NCBI GenBank assembly: GCA_017935785.1 | Contig: JAGBGU010000083.1 | Span: forward strand, 1 to 36,451 | Reading direction: 5' to 3' | From: Bacteroidaceae bacterium | GTDB taxonomy: Bacteria; Bacteroidota; Bacteroidia; Bacteroidales; Bacteroidaceae | Length of the DNA: 36,451 nucleotides | Shown here: positions 1 to 8,300 of the stretch, piece after piece | How the letters are laid out: each line of letters starts with the position of its first letter | How positions within the stretch are numbered: position 1 is the first letter of the stretch | The notes under the pieces: generated by a model | The model's input: only the letters and a program-made list of their open reading frames with translations | What the model was told of the DNA's origin: nothing | Databases searched by the model: none | Translations under genes and position numbers: made by a program

Positions 1-72
1 GAATTGAATCGACGGTTCGCTTCATTAAAAAAGCTTGTACTACATTTCCTTTTATGTCTTATGTGAAGTCTT

Positions 73-111
73 TCAAAGAACTCGCGCAAACGGCGTCTTC
101 CCTCGTTTGCG
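73..111 (-). promoter_or_regulatory. Transcribed leader with hairpin and boxA-like motif (leftward, gene outside window)
   Basis: Read on the minus strand, the first transcribed bases form a hairpin (CGCAAACG at 85-92 pairs with CGTTTGCG at 104-111, 11-base loop). The motif GTTCTTTGA follows at 81-73. That motif resembles the boxA-type antitermination sequence found ahead of 16S rRNA in Bacteroidales. The gene itself would lie left of base 1. I see no 16S start here, so an rRNA operon is an inference; any strongly expressed leadered gene is possible. Confidence 0.35.
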
Positions 112-115
112 GGTG

Positions 116-146
116 CAAAGGTAGACACTTTCTGCAACATGACAAA
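116..146 (-). promoter_or_regulatory. Bacteroidota-type promoter, leftward
   Basis: On the minus strand TTTG (146-143) is followed after 19 bases by TACCTTTG (123-116), matching the Bacteroidota sigma-70 consensus at both boxes and in spacing. Transcription would start near 109 and run out of the window to the left. No minus-strand ORF lies in 1-110. Confidence 0.65.
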
Positions 147-325
147 ATACTATCACAACTTTTTTTAATATATAACATGAAAAATCTATGAACACATTAT
201 TATATAATATATAGAGAGGGGAAAGAATGAAAATCAACTCGACCCAATTTTTAGGATATCCCTTTAATTATAAAAACCCTTCATAGAAATGAAGCCTATT
301 ATTAGGTTTATATTATTAAATTTCG
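147..325. other. AT-rich intergenic spacer upstream of mscS
   Basis: This stretch between the leftward promoter and the mscS promoter is A/T-rich and has no ORF. A small inverted repeat (CTTCAT/ATGAAG near 278-293) and a short CCTA/TAGG repeat near 295-306 lie just upstream of the -7 box. They could be regulatory, but they are too short to call. Confidence 0.4.
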
Positions 326-333
326 TACCTTTG
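326..333 (+). promoter_or_regulatory. -7 box of the mscS promoter
   Basis: TACCTTTG matches the -7 consensus TAnnTTTG and lies 32 bases before the ATG at 366. No good TTTG is present at the expected -33 position (TTTA occurs at 307-310, spacing too short), so only the -7 element is claimed. Confidence 0.5.
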
Positions 334-365
334 CCATACATAAATCATTATCTAATTATAATTCT

Positions 366-1229
366 ATGTTTACATTATTATTATCAGAGGGCGCAACAGA
401 ATTAGCACAAAGCGCTCAAAACGTAAATCTCGAGAAAGTAATCCAGCAGATTATCACATTCAGCGTGGATGCCGGAAAAAGCATTCTTCTGGCTGCCGTA
501 ATATTTATTGCCGGACGTTTTCTGATTTCCGTCATCAACCGTCTGGTAGTCCAAATGATGGAACGCAGGAAAATTGATGCGACCATCCAATCATTTCTCC
601 GCAGCTTCATCAACATATTGCTTACCATCCTTTTGCTGATTTCTGTTGTCAGTGCACTAGGCGTCAACACTACATCCTTTGCCGCTTTGCTGGCTTCTGC
701 CGGTGTGGCCATAGGTATGGCCCTGAGCGGTAATCTTCAGAATCTTGCCGGCGGTCTGATAATCCTGTTATTCAAACCCTACAAGGTGGGTGATTATATT
801 GACGCGCAAGGCGTAAGCGGAACTGTCAAGGAAATACAAATCTTCCACACAGTTCTAACCACTCCCGACAACAAAATTATATATGTGCCCAACGGCAGTC
901 TGAGCAGCGGAAGTGTCACCAACTATAGTCTTAGTGCATTAAGACGTGTTGATTGGACTATTGGTGTTGAATATGGCACAGAAATAGAAAAAGTCCGCCA
1001 AACTGCACTTGACTTAATCAAGAAAGACAGCCGTATCCTTACAGATCCTGCTCCTTTTATCGCTTTAAGCGCATTGGCAGATAGCAGCGTAAATATCACA
1101 ATCCGTGTATGGACCAAGAATGAAGACTACTGGGGAGTGTTCTTTGACATGAACCAGAACATTTATGAAGTCTTCAATAAGGAAGGAATTGCATTCCCCT
1201 TCCCGCAAGTCACTGTACATCAAGCATAA
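366..1229 (+). CDS. Small-conductance mechanosensitive channel, MscS family
   Basis: This 287-residue protein matches a minimal MscS channel, which opens under membrane tension to release osmolytes during hypo-osmotic shock. The N-terminus has three hydrophobic segments (about residues 35-55, 82-105 and 107-140). The third is the Gly/Ala-rich pore helix (AGVAIGMALSGNLQNLAGG). A soluble beta domain follows with the hallmark FKPYKVGDYI, VKEIQIFHT and VPNG motifs, then the alpha/beta cytoplasmic vestibule. Length agrees with E. coli MscS (286). ATG 366 is the only plausible start; the next Met is deep in the first hydrophobic region. It is a monocistronic gene followed by a hairpin terminator and convergent with the YbjQ gene. 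Confidence 0.95.
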   Translation: MFTLLLSEGATELAQSAQNVNLEKVIQQIITFSVDAGKSILLAAVIFIAGRFLISVINRLVVQMMERRKIDATIQSFLRSFINILLTILLLISVVSALGVNTTSFAALLASAGVAIGMALSGNLQNLAGGLIILLFKPYKVGDYIDAQGVSGTVKEIQIFHTVLTTPDNKIIYVPNGSLSSGSVTNYSLSALRRVDWTIGVEYGTEIEKVRQTALDLIKKDSRILTDPAPFIALSALADSSVNITIRVWTKNEDYWGVFFDMNQNIYEVFNKEGIAFPFPQVTVHQA

Positions 1230-1254
1230 TCTCTAAAAGAAAAACGAATCGAGT

Positions 1255-1282
1255 AGGAAGAAAACAGTGTCGTTTTCTTCCT
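1255..1282 (+). terminator. Hairpin terminator after mscS
   Basis: AGGAAGAAAAC at 1255-1265 pairs perfectly with GTTTTCTTCCT at 1272-1282 around a 6-base loop, 26 bases after the mscS stop. The stem is A/T-rich and followed by TTGTCTT, so it is a plausible intrinsic terminator. Confidence 0.6.
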
Positions 1283-1284
1283 TT

Positions 1285-1354
1285 GTCTTATACTGCTATA
1301 GGTAGACACATTTATCAACCATTAAAAATGTGTCTACCTATAGCAGTATAAGAC
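1285..1354. repeat. Perfect 29-bp inverted repeat with 12-base loop
   Basis: Bases 1285-1313 are the exact reverse complement of 1326-1354; the loop is 1314-1325. It sits between two convergent genes (mscS stop 1229, YbjQ gene stop 1371), so a bidirectional terminator is the simplest reading. However, 29 uninterrupted pairs with no U-run is far longer than a usual terminator stem, and a mobile hairpin element is an alternative. Confidence 0.9.
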
Positions 1355-1370
1355 ATAGTACTGAATGCAT

Positions 1371-1688
1371 TCAAATGCGGACCGCAGTACCGGTACAGGA
1401 GACCATCAGCATGGATTGTCCCTGCCCTACCGTTTCATAATCGAGATCAATCCCTACAATTGCATTGGCACCAAGTACCGAGGCGCGACTTTCCATTTCT
1501 TTCAGCGCCTTGTCTTTTGCATCCTGCAGCAAATGTTCATATGTACCGCTACGTCCGCCAAAAAAGTCTGTAAGCGAAGCCTTAAAGTCTCTGAAAAAGT
1601 TTGCGCCCAGAATTACCTCCCCACTTACAATTCCCAAATACTCCTTAATGATATGTCCCTCGAGCTGAGGTGTTGTAGAAAGTATCAT
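1371..1688 (-). CDS. YbjQ/UPF0145 family protein (DUF74)
   Basis: This 105-residue protein has the family pattern: MILSTTP start, [26 protein letters not shown], and the C-terminal [21 protein letters not shown] block. The YbjQ fold is a small pentameric beta-barrel of unknown role, sometimes labelled heavy-metal-binding. I start at ATG 1688 rather than the upstream in-frame start at 1742, because family members begin at MILSTT and the 18 extra residues are not family-like. It lies 79 bases downstream of the ferritin gene on the same strand, so co-transcription is possible. Confidence 0.9.
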   Translation of the reverse strand: MILSTTPQLEGHIIKEYLGIVSGEVILGANFFRDFKASLTDFFGGRSGTYEHLLQDAKDKALKEMESRASVLGANAIVGIDLDYETVGQGQSMLMVSCTGTAVRI

Positions 1689-1767
1689 AATATTATCTAT
1701 AAAACTATGAGTGTGAGGCGAATCAACAATGAAACGCCCCACACTAACCTAAATGGTAATAACAGCA

Positions 1768-2292
1768 TTATTCAGCAGATGAAGCAAGAGGAGACGCCTG
1801 GGTATAGGTACGTGCCGCCAATTCTTTGTCAAGCATGTACATACCATACTTATTACCCTCTACAGCCTCCATTGCTGTAATCATATCACGTGCAGATTCT
1901 TCTTCCTCAACCTGTTCATCAATGAACCACACAAGACGGTTGATAGATGAAAAATCGTGGTCTTCATTGGCTATATATGCGAGATTATTGATAAGCGAGG
2001 TCACCTTCTTTTCATGTTCTAGCGTTTGTTTGAACATGTCAAGCACCGTATCCCATTTTGCTGGCACTTCTGCAATAGGCTGAAGAGTTACCTTTGCATC
2101 AACGCTGTTGAGGTAGTTCATGAAGATGCGGGCATGATCCTGTTCTTCCTGGAACTGTACGTAAAACCAGTTTGCCACTCCCTTATAGCCTTTGTTCTCG
2201 GCATCCAAAGACATGGCCAAGTAAAGATAAGCAGACCAAAGTTCGGCATTGATCTGTGCATTGATTGCTTCGTGAAGTTGTTTGCTTAACAT
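1768..2292 (-). CDS. ftnA: Non-haem ferritin (iron storage)
   Basis: This 174-residue protein oxidises Fe(II) at a di-iron ferroxidase centre and stores ferric iron in a 24-subunit cytoplasmic shell. The ligand set of E. coli FtnA is intact at the same numbering: Glu17, Glu50, His53, Glu94, Gln127, Glu129 and Glu130, with Tyr24. The length is normal for the family. The ATG at 2292 opens with MLSKQLHEAINAQ, the usual ferritin N-terminus. It starts 37 bases after the stop of the PHP phosphodiesterase gene, with no separate promoter visible in that gap, so it may be read from the promoter at 3576-3606. In Bacteroides, ferritin is linked to oxygen tolerance; that is background knowledge, not seen here. 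Confidence 0.96.
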   Translation of the reverse strand: MLSKQLHEAINAQINAELWSAYLYLAMSLDAENKGYKGVANWFYVQFQEEQDHARIFMNYLNSVDAKVTLQPIAEVPAKWDTVLDMFKQTLEHEKKVTSLINNLAYIANEDHDFSSINRLVWFIDEQVEEEESARDMITAMEAVEGNKYGMYMLDKELAARTYTQASPLASSAE

Positions 2293-2329
2293 AACATTTA
2301 AATTTTAATGGTTTGACAATTAAGAGTGT

Positions 2330-3529
2330 TTAAAACAAATGATAACCCAGTCTGAACTCGGGATGCTTTTTTTCGCCCGGAATCCACAAGTTCTCTACGG
2401 TGAAGACTACCTCCTTGTCGCGGCTCACATTAAAGTCGCGCGAGGTAAAAGGGCGTAACTGTACGGGATTGCCGCCAAAGTTCAGGACAAAGTGCATGGA
2501 GGTGGGATTGGTCATGCGCACCCTGCGCTGTTTTTTATCCTTCTCAAAGAGGGTCTCATATTTGATGCAGGCCTGGAAGAAATCTCTTACCAATTGTTCC
2601 TCACCGGCAATGGAGCCAAAAGAATAGGCCAATGTGCGACGCGCCTGCAAGGCTTCCTTCACCGCTTCAAGAGACTTTTCCTTTGCAAGGATAAGGGTCA
2701 TGTTGCGCTGGTGCCCTACGGCCACATAGTCTTTCGATGTGGTGCTGTGAATGTCTGTGTTCGCCGCCATGAAGAGTTTCTTTTCTGAGGCACGGCTCAC
2801 CACGGTGGGGTAAAACTCGCCGCCATTCATGATTTCCACACCGTCTATCAGATTCTGTTCATATACTTGCTTCTCAAAATCGATTATTTCAAGATCCTTC
2901 CGGCGCCATCCGGGATGGTTCTGAATGATAATCGCTCCCTGCTCGCGGGCGTTCTTTATAGACACGATGGGGTCGGCATCATAAACCGTATTGGCATCCT
3001 TTACGAAAAGGGCATTATAATGACCCACTTTCAGCGGGTCGCGGGTAATCTCCACGCCGGGAATCAGCAGAAGTCCGCTCTGATCCGCAACCCGTTGGGC
3101 CTCACGCACAGGGAGGTTCAGGTCAGAGAGTATGCCACGCTCATCTGCCGCTTTTCCTGTGATGCCGGCATTTACAGCCTTGGTGCCCTCGGGCACATAG
3201 CCTTTCAGGAAGGAAATCATCTGTCCCTCCCACTTGCGGTATTCCACATGGTCTGTGATGGCTATCACGTCCAGTCCGTCTGTCCAGGCCTCCTGAACAC
3301 GATATTCGGGTGTCACGCTTCCGTCTGAATAAATAGTATGGATGTGCAAGTCGCTCTTCAGCACCATATACTTGTTTACGTTGGGCAGTATGAACTCGTT
3401 ACGCAGTACATCGTTGCGCATAGTATGGCGCATCATGTCCTTGTTGTTCTTGTCCTGGTAATAGATGGATTGTGCCGCAGCAGAAAAACTGGCCGCAAAG
3501 GCAAAGGCAAAAAGAAAAAGTTTTTTCAT
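2330..3529 (-). CDS. Exported PHP-domain phosphodiesterase (Sb-PDE family)
   Basis: This 399-residue protein has a signal peptide (MKKLFLFAFAFAASFSAAAQ, cut after about residue 20) followed by a PHP metal-dependent phosphoesterase domain. Metal-binding motifs are visible: DLHIHTIYSDG (His62, His64, Asp69), AITDHVEY (Asp93, His94), a GVEIT motif, NHPGW and the C-terminal NTDIHS. The last 80 residues form a beta-rich tail. The Sb-PDE subgroup is annotated as secreted phosphodiesterases acting on small organophosphate diesters; the natural substrate in gut bacteria is unknown. The start is ATG 3529, because the 11 residues upstream (from 3562) would place charged residues before the signal peptide and lie close to the mapped promoter. 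Confidence 0.9.
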   Translation of the reverse strand: MKKLFLFAFAFAASFSAAAQSIYYQDKNNKDMMRHTMRNDVLRNEFILPNVNKYMVLKSDLHIHTIYSDGSVTPEYRVQEAWTDGLDVIAITDHVEYRKWEGQMISFLKGYVPEGTKAVNAGITGKAADERGILSDLNLPVREAQRVADQSGLLLIPGVEITRDPLKVGHYNALFVKDANTVYDADPIVSIKNAREQGAIIIQNHPGWRRKDLEIIDFEKQVYEQNLIDGVEIMNGGEFYPTVVSRASEKKLFMAANTDIHSTTSKDYVAVGHQRNMTLILAKEKSLEAVKEALQARRTLAYSFGSIAGEEQLVRDFFQACIKYETLFEKDKKQRRVRMTNPTSMHFVLNFGGNPVQLRPFTSRDFNVSRDKEVVFTVENLWIPGEKKHPEFRLGYHLF

Positions 3530-3575
3530 CGTATTATTATATCTTAATATGTGTGTTATCAACGTGAATCAGACA

Positions 3576-3606
3576 CAAAATTACGAATTGTTGGAAAAAG
3601 GACAAA
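3576..3606 (-). promoter_or_regulatory. Promoter for the PHP-ftnA-YbjQ unit
   Basis: On the minus strand TTTG (3606-3603), 19 bases, then TAATTTTG (3583-3576) match the Bacteroidota -33/-7 consensus. The predicted start site near 3570 gives a leader of about 40 bases to ATG 3529. Confidence 0.65.
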
Positions 3607-3664
3607 ATAAAAAACCGTTTTTTAGTTTTTTTAAGATTGCCGGGCGAACGGGCTGGGCAGAAAA

Positions 3665-3692
3665 TGGCCATGTCCGGTAAAAGACATGGCCA
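3665..3692 (-). terminator. Intrinsic terminator after the 3708 gene
   Basis: TGGCCATGTC (3665-3674) and GACATGGCCA (3683-3692) form a perfect 10-bp G/C-rich stem with an 8-base loop. In minus-strand reading the stem is followed by TTTTCTG. It lies 16 bases after the stop of the 3708-4238 gene, so it closes that transcription unit. Confidence 0.75.
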
Positions 3693-3707
3693 CCGCAAGC
3701 ATCCGCC

Positions 3708-4238
3708 TTAGGACTTCCTGTATATTTCTTTCCTGAGCAATTCCACAAAGCCAAGGGCCTGACTGCCGGTGAGGCAACGGATTTCCATTATGGGCACATA
3801 CATGAGCGCCGTATACTGGCTTATCTGAAAGGCCGCAAAACTGCCATCCGTGGCATAGATGCTCTCAAACAACACACGGCCATTGTCTGCGCTCGCAAAC
3901 ATCTTCTCCGCCTCTGAATCAATCTGCACAAGACGCTTGCGCAGTCCCTTAAGGCTCTCCATGTCCATCTCTACGGATTCGGAGTAAAGAGGGCTGCCGG
4001 TAGGCACATAAATCCATTGTTTCCGTTTGGAAAACATAACGGCCACACTTACGATGACAATGAGCACACCGACAAAAAGTCCCGTCATTCCCAAACCTTC
4101 GTTGGTATTGGAAGAAGCAAACAATGTCAGCGCCACGCCAAAGGCAAAGGCAAGCACACAAAACACAATCATGGGCATATTCACACGGGATTTCACATTG
4201 GCCACCCGGCCAATATTCTCAAAAGACAATGATGTCAT
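3708..4238 (-). CDS. Uncharacterised membrane protein with two transmembrane segments
   Basis: I do not recognise a named family. The 176-residue protein has a short cytoplasmic N-terminus, two hydrophobic helices (about residues 22-41 and 51-69), a basic stop-transfer (SKRKQW), and a roughly 100-residue soluble C-terminal domain. That domain contains a predicted helix rich in Leu/Lys/Glu (MESLKGLRKRLVQIDSEAEKMF) and the segment ALMYVPIMEIRCLTGSQALGFVELL. Both helices and the cytosolic domain suggest a membrane-anchored intracellular domain. It lies 141 bases downstream of the other small gene on this strand and is followed by an intrinsic terminator. Confidence 0.7.
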   Translation of the reverse strand: MTSLSFENIGRVANVKSRVNMPMIVFCVLAFAFGVALTLFASSNTNEGLGMTGLFVGVLIVIVSVAVMFSKRKQWIYVPTGSPLYSESVEMDMESLKGLRKRLVQIDSEAEKMFASADNGRVLFESIYATDGSFAAFQISQYTALMYVPIMEIRCLTGSQALGFVELLRKEIYRKS

Positions 4239-4379
4239 AATAATCTGTTTTTTATTGGTTTATTTTCTTTTTTTATAATATATAGTTCACCTGAAAAGCC
4301 TGCAAAAAGCATGTAACAAGAATGGACACACCTTACGCAGCTATACAACAGGAGTATAAAACGGGGAAAAGAAAAACCG

Positions 4380-4817
4380 CTAAATGATGATGTGCCGAAT
4401 GGCAAAAGTGTACAAGGGCGTAGGATAAATGCGACCCACAAAACAATCTGTCCTATGGGAAGTCAACAACTGCGCCACCCTATATTCCACAAGACGCACA
4501 ATATGCTTGAACAGCAGGCGGCGGAGACTCTGCTCGCGCCACAAGGAAGAGAACGGCTGCACGTTCCGTACAGTATTGGAACCCAGGGAACTGGTACGGG
4601 GGGCAATCCCAACACCGCCGCCGTCCAGGTCATACGGATGATGCTGCTTCACGGGAAGTATCTCTCCCGAAAAGTCCGAATCGGCCATGACACGCACTTC
4701 CGTCTGCTCCACACCGGCAGACATACCGCACTCCGAACCGCCCCACAAGGACAATCCGGCCAGCAGCACCAGCATCATGCCGACGATTATAAGAAGCATC
4801 TTGCGTTTCATCTTCAT
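4380..4817 (-). CDS. Small hypothetical exported or membrane-anchored protein
   Basis: This 145-residue protein opens with a positively charged MKMKRKM and a hydrophobic segment of about 18 residues ending at SLWGG, so it is exported or anchored. The rest has no domain I can name. The C-terminus contains a basic, aromatic stretch (RLLFKHIVRLVEYRVAQLL) and ends TFAIRHIII. Similar tails occur, as I recall, in short Bacteroides proteins of unknown function. The frame stays open upstream through the repeat array to 5219, but ATG 4817 (or 4811) is chosen because it directly follows the promoter at 4829-4860 and restores a signal-like N-terminus. The leader would be only about 6-12 bases. Confidence 0.5.
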   Translation of the reverse strand: MKMKRKMLLIIVGMMLVLLAGLSLWGGSECGMSAGVEQTEVRVMADSDFSGEILPVKQHHPYDLDGGGVGIAPRTSSLGSNTVRNVQPFSSLWREQSLRRLLFKHIVRLVEYRVAQLLTSHRTDCFVGRIYPTPLYTFAIRHIII

Positions 4818-4828
4818 AAATTTGCGTG

Positions 4829-4860
4829 CAAAGGTACGATTAAGCGAGCGAAAAAACAAA
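4829..4860 (-). promoter_or_regulatory. Promoter of the small gene at 4380-4817
   Basis: On the minus strand TTTG (4860-4857), 20 bases, TACCTTTG (4836-4829): a good match to the Bacteroidota consensus at both boxes. The -33 box lies inside the interspersed repeat at 4839-4906, so the repeat contributes half of the promoter. Confidence 0.65.
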
Positions 4861-4906
4861 CTTGTTTGATTTTTTCCGAGCGGAAGTACCTTCGGCGACA
4901 GCCAAA
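4839..4906. repeat. Interspersed repeat, copy 1 (68 bp)
   Basis: The stretch beginning ATTAAGCGAGCGAAA and ending CGACAGCCAAA recurs with only a few changes at 30062-30128. Both copies contain the palindrome CAAACTTGTTTG and a second imperfect hairpin CCGAGCGG...CCTTCGG. A third partial copy of the first 14 bases (ATTAAGCGAGCGAA) occurs at 4912-4925. It is non-coding and occurs in unrelated genomic contexts. Confidence 0.85.
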
Positions 4907-4990
4907 GCACAATTAAGCGAGCGAAGAGACAAAACATATAACTTTCATTTTTAGCCTCAAATTTACTATAAATTCGTTTCTTATTGTGCT

Positions 4991-5212
4991 CGGCAGAGGC
5001 TGCCGCAGGGTTTCTGTGGCCAAAAAATGCTCGGCAGAGGCTGCCGCACGTTATTTTGAGGTAAAAAAGGGCTCGGCAGAGGCTGCCGCGCGTTTCCTGG
5101 GGCCAAAAAGTGCTCGGCAGGGTCTGCCGGACGTATTTTTGAGGTAAAAAAGTGGTCGGCAGAGGCTGCCGAGCATTTCCTGTGGCTGAAAAGTGTGCGG
5201 CAGGGTCTGCCG
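4991..5212. repeat. Six-unit hairpin array with alternating 41/42-bp period
   Basis: The palindrome CGGCAG-NNN-CTGCCG occurs six times, at 4991, 5032, 5074, 5115, 5157 and 5198 (each 15 bp). The loop is AGG in units 1, 2, 3 and 5, and GGT in units 4 and 6. The stem is invariant while the spacers alternate between two types (ending GGCCAAAAA or GAGGTAAAAA), giving an 83-bp dimer. Read leftward, units 2-6 are each followed after 4-5 bases by a run of 4-6 T, the layout of an intrinsic terminator. The array lies 130 bases after the stop of the helicase gene. Long ORFs through it are artefacts: 83 is not a multiple of three, so the frame changes from dimer to dimer. Confidence 0.9.
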
Positions 5213-5342
5213 CGCACAAATTTTCACGAAAGAACTATTCGGATGTGGGATTTTCTCATATTTGCCGCGCTGCACTCCCCTGCTCCTTTCGATAGACTTG
5301 ACGACAGAAAGAGGAAAAACATCAGAAAGTGAGCAGGAGTTC

Positions 5343-8300
5343 TTATTCGGGAAAGGTTGTTGCTCCGATTTCCTCAATCAAACGGCGGTGAACCTCGTCC
5401 AATGAGAGGATGGCGGGATTGCCGATGAGCACTAGTTGCTCACGGGCACGGGTCAGGGCCACATTCAGTTTTCGGTCTATTACTGCCCCCTGCTCCACAA
5501 AGGACTGGCTGCAGAGGAACCGGAGCTGATAGGGCTGGCGAACCGTAAAGCCATAGATGATGACATCGCGCTGGCTGCCCTGGTATCGTTCCACCGTATC
5601 CACGGTTATTCCGTTCAGTTCGGGTATGCCCAAGCTTGCTATCTCCTGCATCACCTGTACAATCTGGAGGCGGTAAGGGACAATTACGCCCACACTTTCA
5701 TGAGGGAGGAAGGGTTTCCGGTTCTGACGGTAGAGGCGATACACGCTCTGCACTGTTCGGGCAATCATGCGAGCTTCCTGCACGTTTGTCTTTGGAGACA
5801 GATTGTCAACGGGCGCTGACGATGGGAAGAAAACCGTGCGCCGGGTGGCCATAATCTGCTGCAAGGGGCAGCCTGCATCCACCACCGGGAAATGCAGCGG
5901 AGAAAGCTGGTGAGGAAGGGGCACGGGACCGAGATTATCCTCATAGAAAGACTTCACGGCAAAGTGTGCCACATCGGGGTGCATGCGTCCCTGACGGGTA
6001 AAGGTAAACATATAGGGAGACTCGGCGCCAAAGGCCCTTTCCTGAAGGCGCACCAAGCGTTGGAAGAGAGATTCGCGGCAGTCCATCAGCCCCATTCCGT
6101 TCAAGAGGGCATCGCTGACGGCAGAAGTCTGGGACGGTTGCAGCACCACGGCGGGCAGTTGTTTGTGGTCGCCAATCATGACAAACTTCTTGATGGAAGG
6201 CTCGCCGTTGCACGTTGCGCAAAGGATGCCCATGATTTGCGGCTCCAGAATTTGCGAGGCTTCGTCGATAATGGCCATGTCAAAGGTTTTGAGCTGCAAC
6301 AATTCGGAATGGGAAGAAATGCTGCTGGTGGTTCCCACGAACACGCGGGTTTGTCTGATCAAACCGTCGATCTCGTCTATTCTGTCCAGCGGCTTGATGC
6401 GCTGTTCCAAAAGATAAGGATGGTAGGCCTCGCTGCAAGCATGGGGCCTGCCAATACGGATAAAGTCTATGCCATGTTGCACCAACTTGCTGCAGATCTC
6501 GTCCACAGCTCTGTTCGTATAGGAGAGCAACAGCACGGACTCTTCCGGATGGGCCAATGTCTCCAGCAAGATATTGACCAGCCCGAACGAAGTCTTGCCC
6601 GTTCCCGGGGGGCCAACCAGCATGAAATAGTCCTTTGCCTGGCGGGCACGCAGAACCAGTTGGTTGAAATGAGGGCACTTGCCGTCCATTGAAAAGTCCA
6701 GGCTGAGGGTAACTTTAGAGTCTGCTTCCGGTTGTCGCTGCGCCATAAGCAGCCGTCTTCTGTCCTCAGTGGTGGTCAGCAGGGAATACACGGAACGGTA
6801 AAGTGCGGAGAAACCGGACTCTACACAATCATGCTCAACGGCCCACACCCGGCAGTCTGTCTGTTCAAAAATGCGGCGATTCCTTTGCGGTGTTCTAAGC
6901 TGCAGTTCCACCGAATCCAGATTGAACGCCAATATGGTGCACCGGAACAATATGGCACCGCACGCATCGGGGACCGTATTCTTCGGATAGGCATACAGGA
7001 TTACGCTGTCGCCCTTTCTGAAATTCGGTATGCCCAATTCATTGGTTTCGGAGAATTGCAGAACCACCTGTTCCGTCCCGATTTCTTCGCGGTCAATGGT
7101 CTGTACAATTCTCAGACCCAAAAGGATGTTTCCGGCCAGCAACTTCTCTTCCAGGGGACATTTCCAAAGAGATGCCATACCGTCGGCCTCGCGTCCCGGT
7201 GCACCAATCTTGGCAAGCAGATGCTCTTGTGCCACAAACCCCGTCATGCGGTGGTAATAGGTTTTAGCCTCCGCCGGTGCGTTCTTCACGGCGTCCAGCA
7301 AGCGGGCAAGCGGGTCTTTTACATATTCGTTCCAGAAACGGTCGCTGCACCCAATCCCACGAAAATGTTCAGGAACAAGCTGTTCCAGCAGTTGTGTGCC
7401 GCCTTTGCACAATCTGAAATCAAGCCATACCATCTGGTTGCGTATCTGCAATGCCTGCTTCAACAATTGCGGTGCCGCACCCTCTTTCAACAATCCGTCC
7501 TCATACTTGGAATAGAGCAGATAGCAGGAAATGTCGTCGTTACGGATACCGAATCCGTAATGCAGCATGGCTTGATAAAGCAACATCTGTACATAGTGGC
7601 TCTCAACGTGTCTGTTGCGGAATTCGTCGCGCTTGCCCGACTTCTGCTCCATCAGCACACGGCAGTCGTCCGTTATAAGGTCCATACGGCCTTGTAGCCC
7701 CAACGCCTCGCACATGAACGACGCCTCCAGCAGGACATGGTCCATATCCAGAGCCTTGTCGTGCCGCACTGCCTGTTGCAGAATCTTCCTGATATTGGCC
7801 AACTGGCTTTGTGCCTTGGAATGGAAACCAGAGAACTGGTCTTTTACCGAAAGTATCTGAAGCACGTTCATGTGCATGAAACGCCTTGCTGAAGCGGCAT
7901 ACCCGTATTCTTCCTCCGTGAAGGTTCTCTGTCGGCTGACTTCCTCATCGAGCAACTGGCCGGCAAAGTTTCCGAGCAGAGTGGCTGGTGAAACTTCCTT
8001 AGCGCCCAAGCGGTTTGTCAAGTGGGCGTATGGCGTAATTCCATATGCCTTGAAACAGGCTGCAACGGTGGAAACGTCAACCAGATAATCCGGTTCCAGA
8101 ATTATTACCTCGGGATGAAAAATTCCTTCCCTCGCGACGCAGTTCAGCAAGCCCAATTGCGTACCGACGTTCAGCAAGAGCTTCAAATGTTCCCAACCAC
8201 CCAAATGTCCATTGTCATCCACATAATCAATGGATATCTGCTCTTCAAAACCATCCTCCGGAACAGCCAGAATGTAACGGTCGTCCCAAGAAAGCACACT

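Noticed and set aside
4991..5212. Possible CRISPR array
   Set aside because: The 15-bp palindrome is short, the intervening sequences are two alternating related types rather than unique spacers, and no cas gene is present. The helicase's Cas4-like nuclease domain is part of a Dna2-type protein.
4991..5377. Several long minus-strand ORFs with repeats such as CGSLCRA and LFYLK through the hairpin array
   Set aside because: The 83-bp dimer is not a multiple of three, so frames change between dimers, and the reading frames stay open only because the repeat lacks stop triplets. The stem is conserved at DNA level, not as a peptide.
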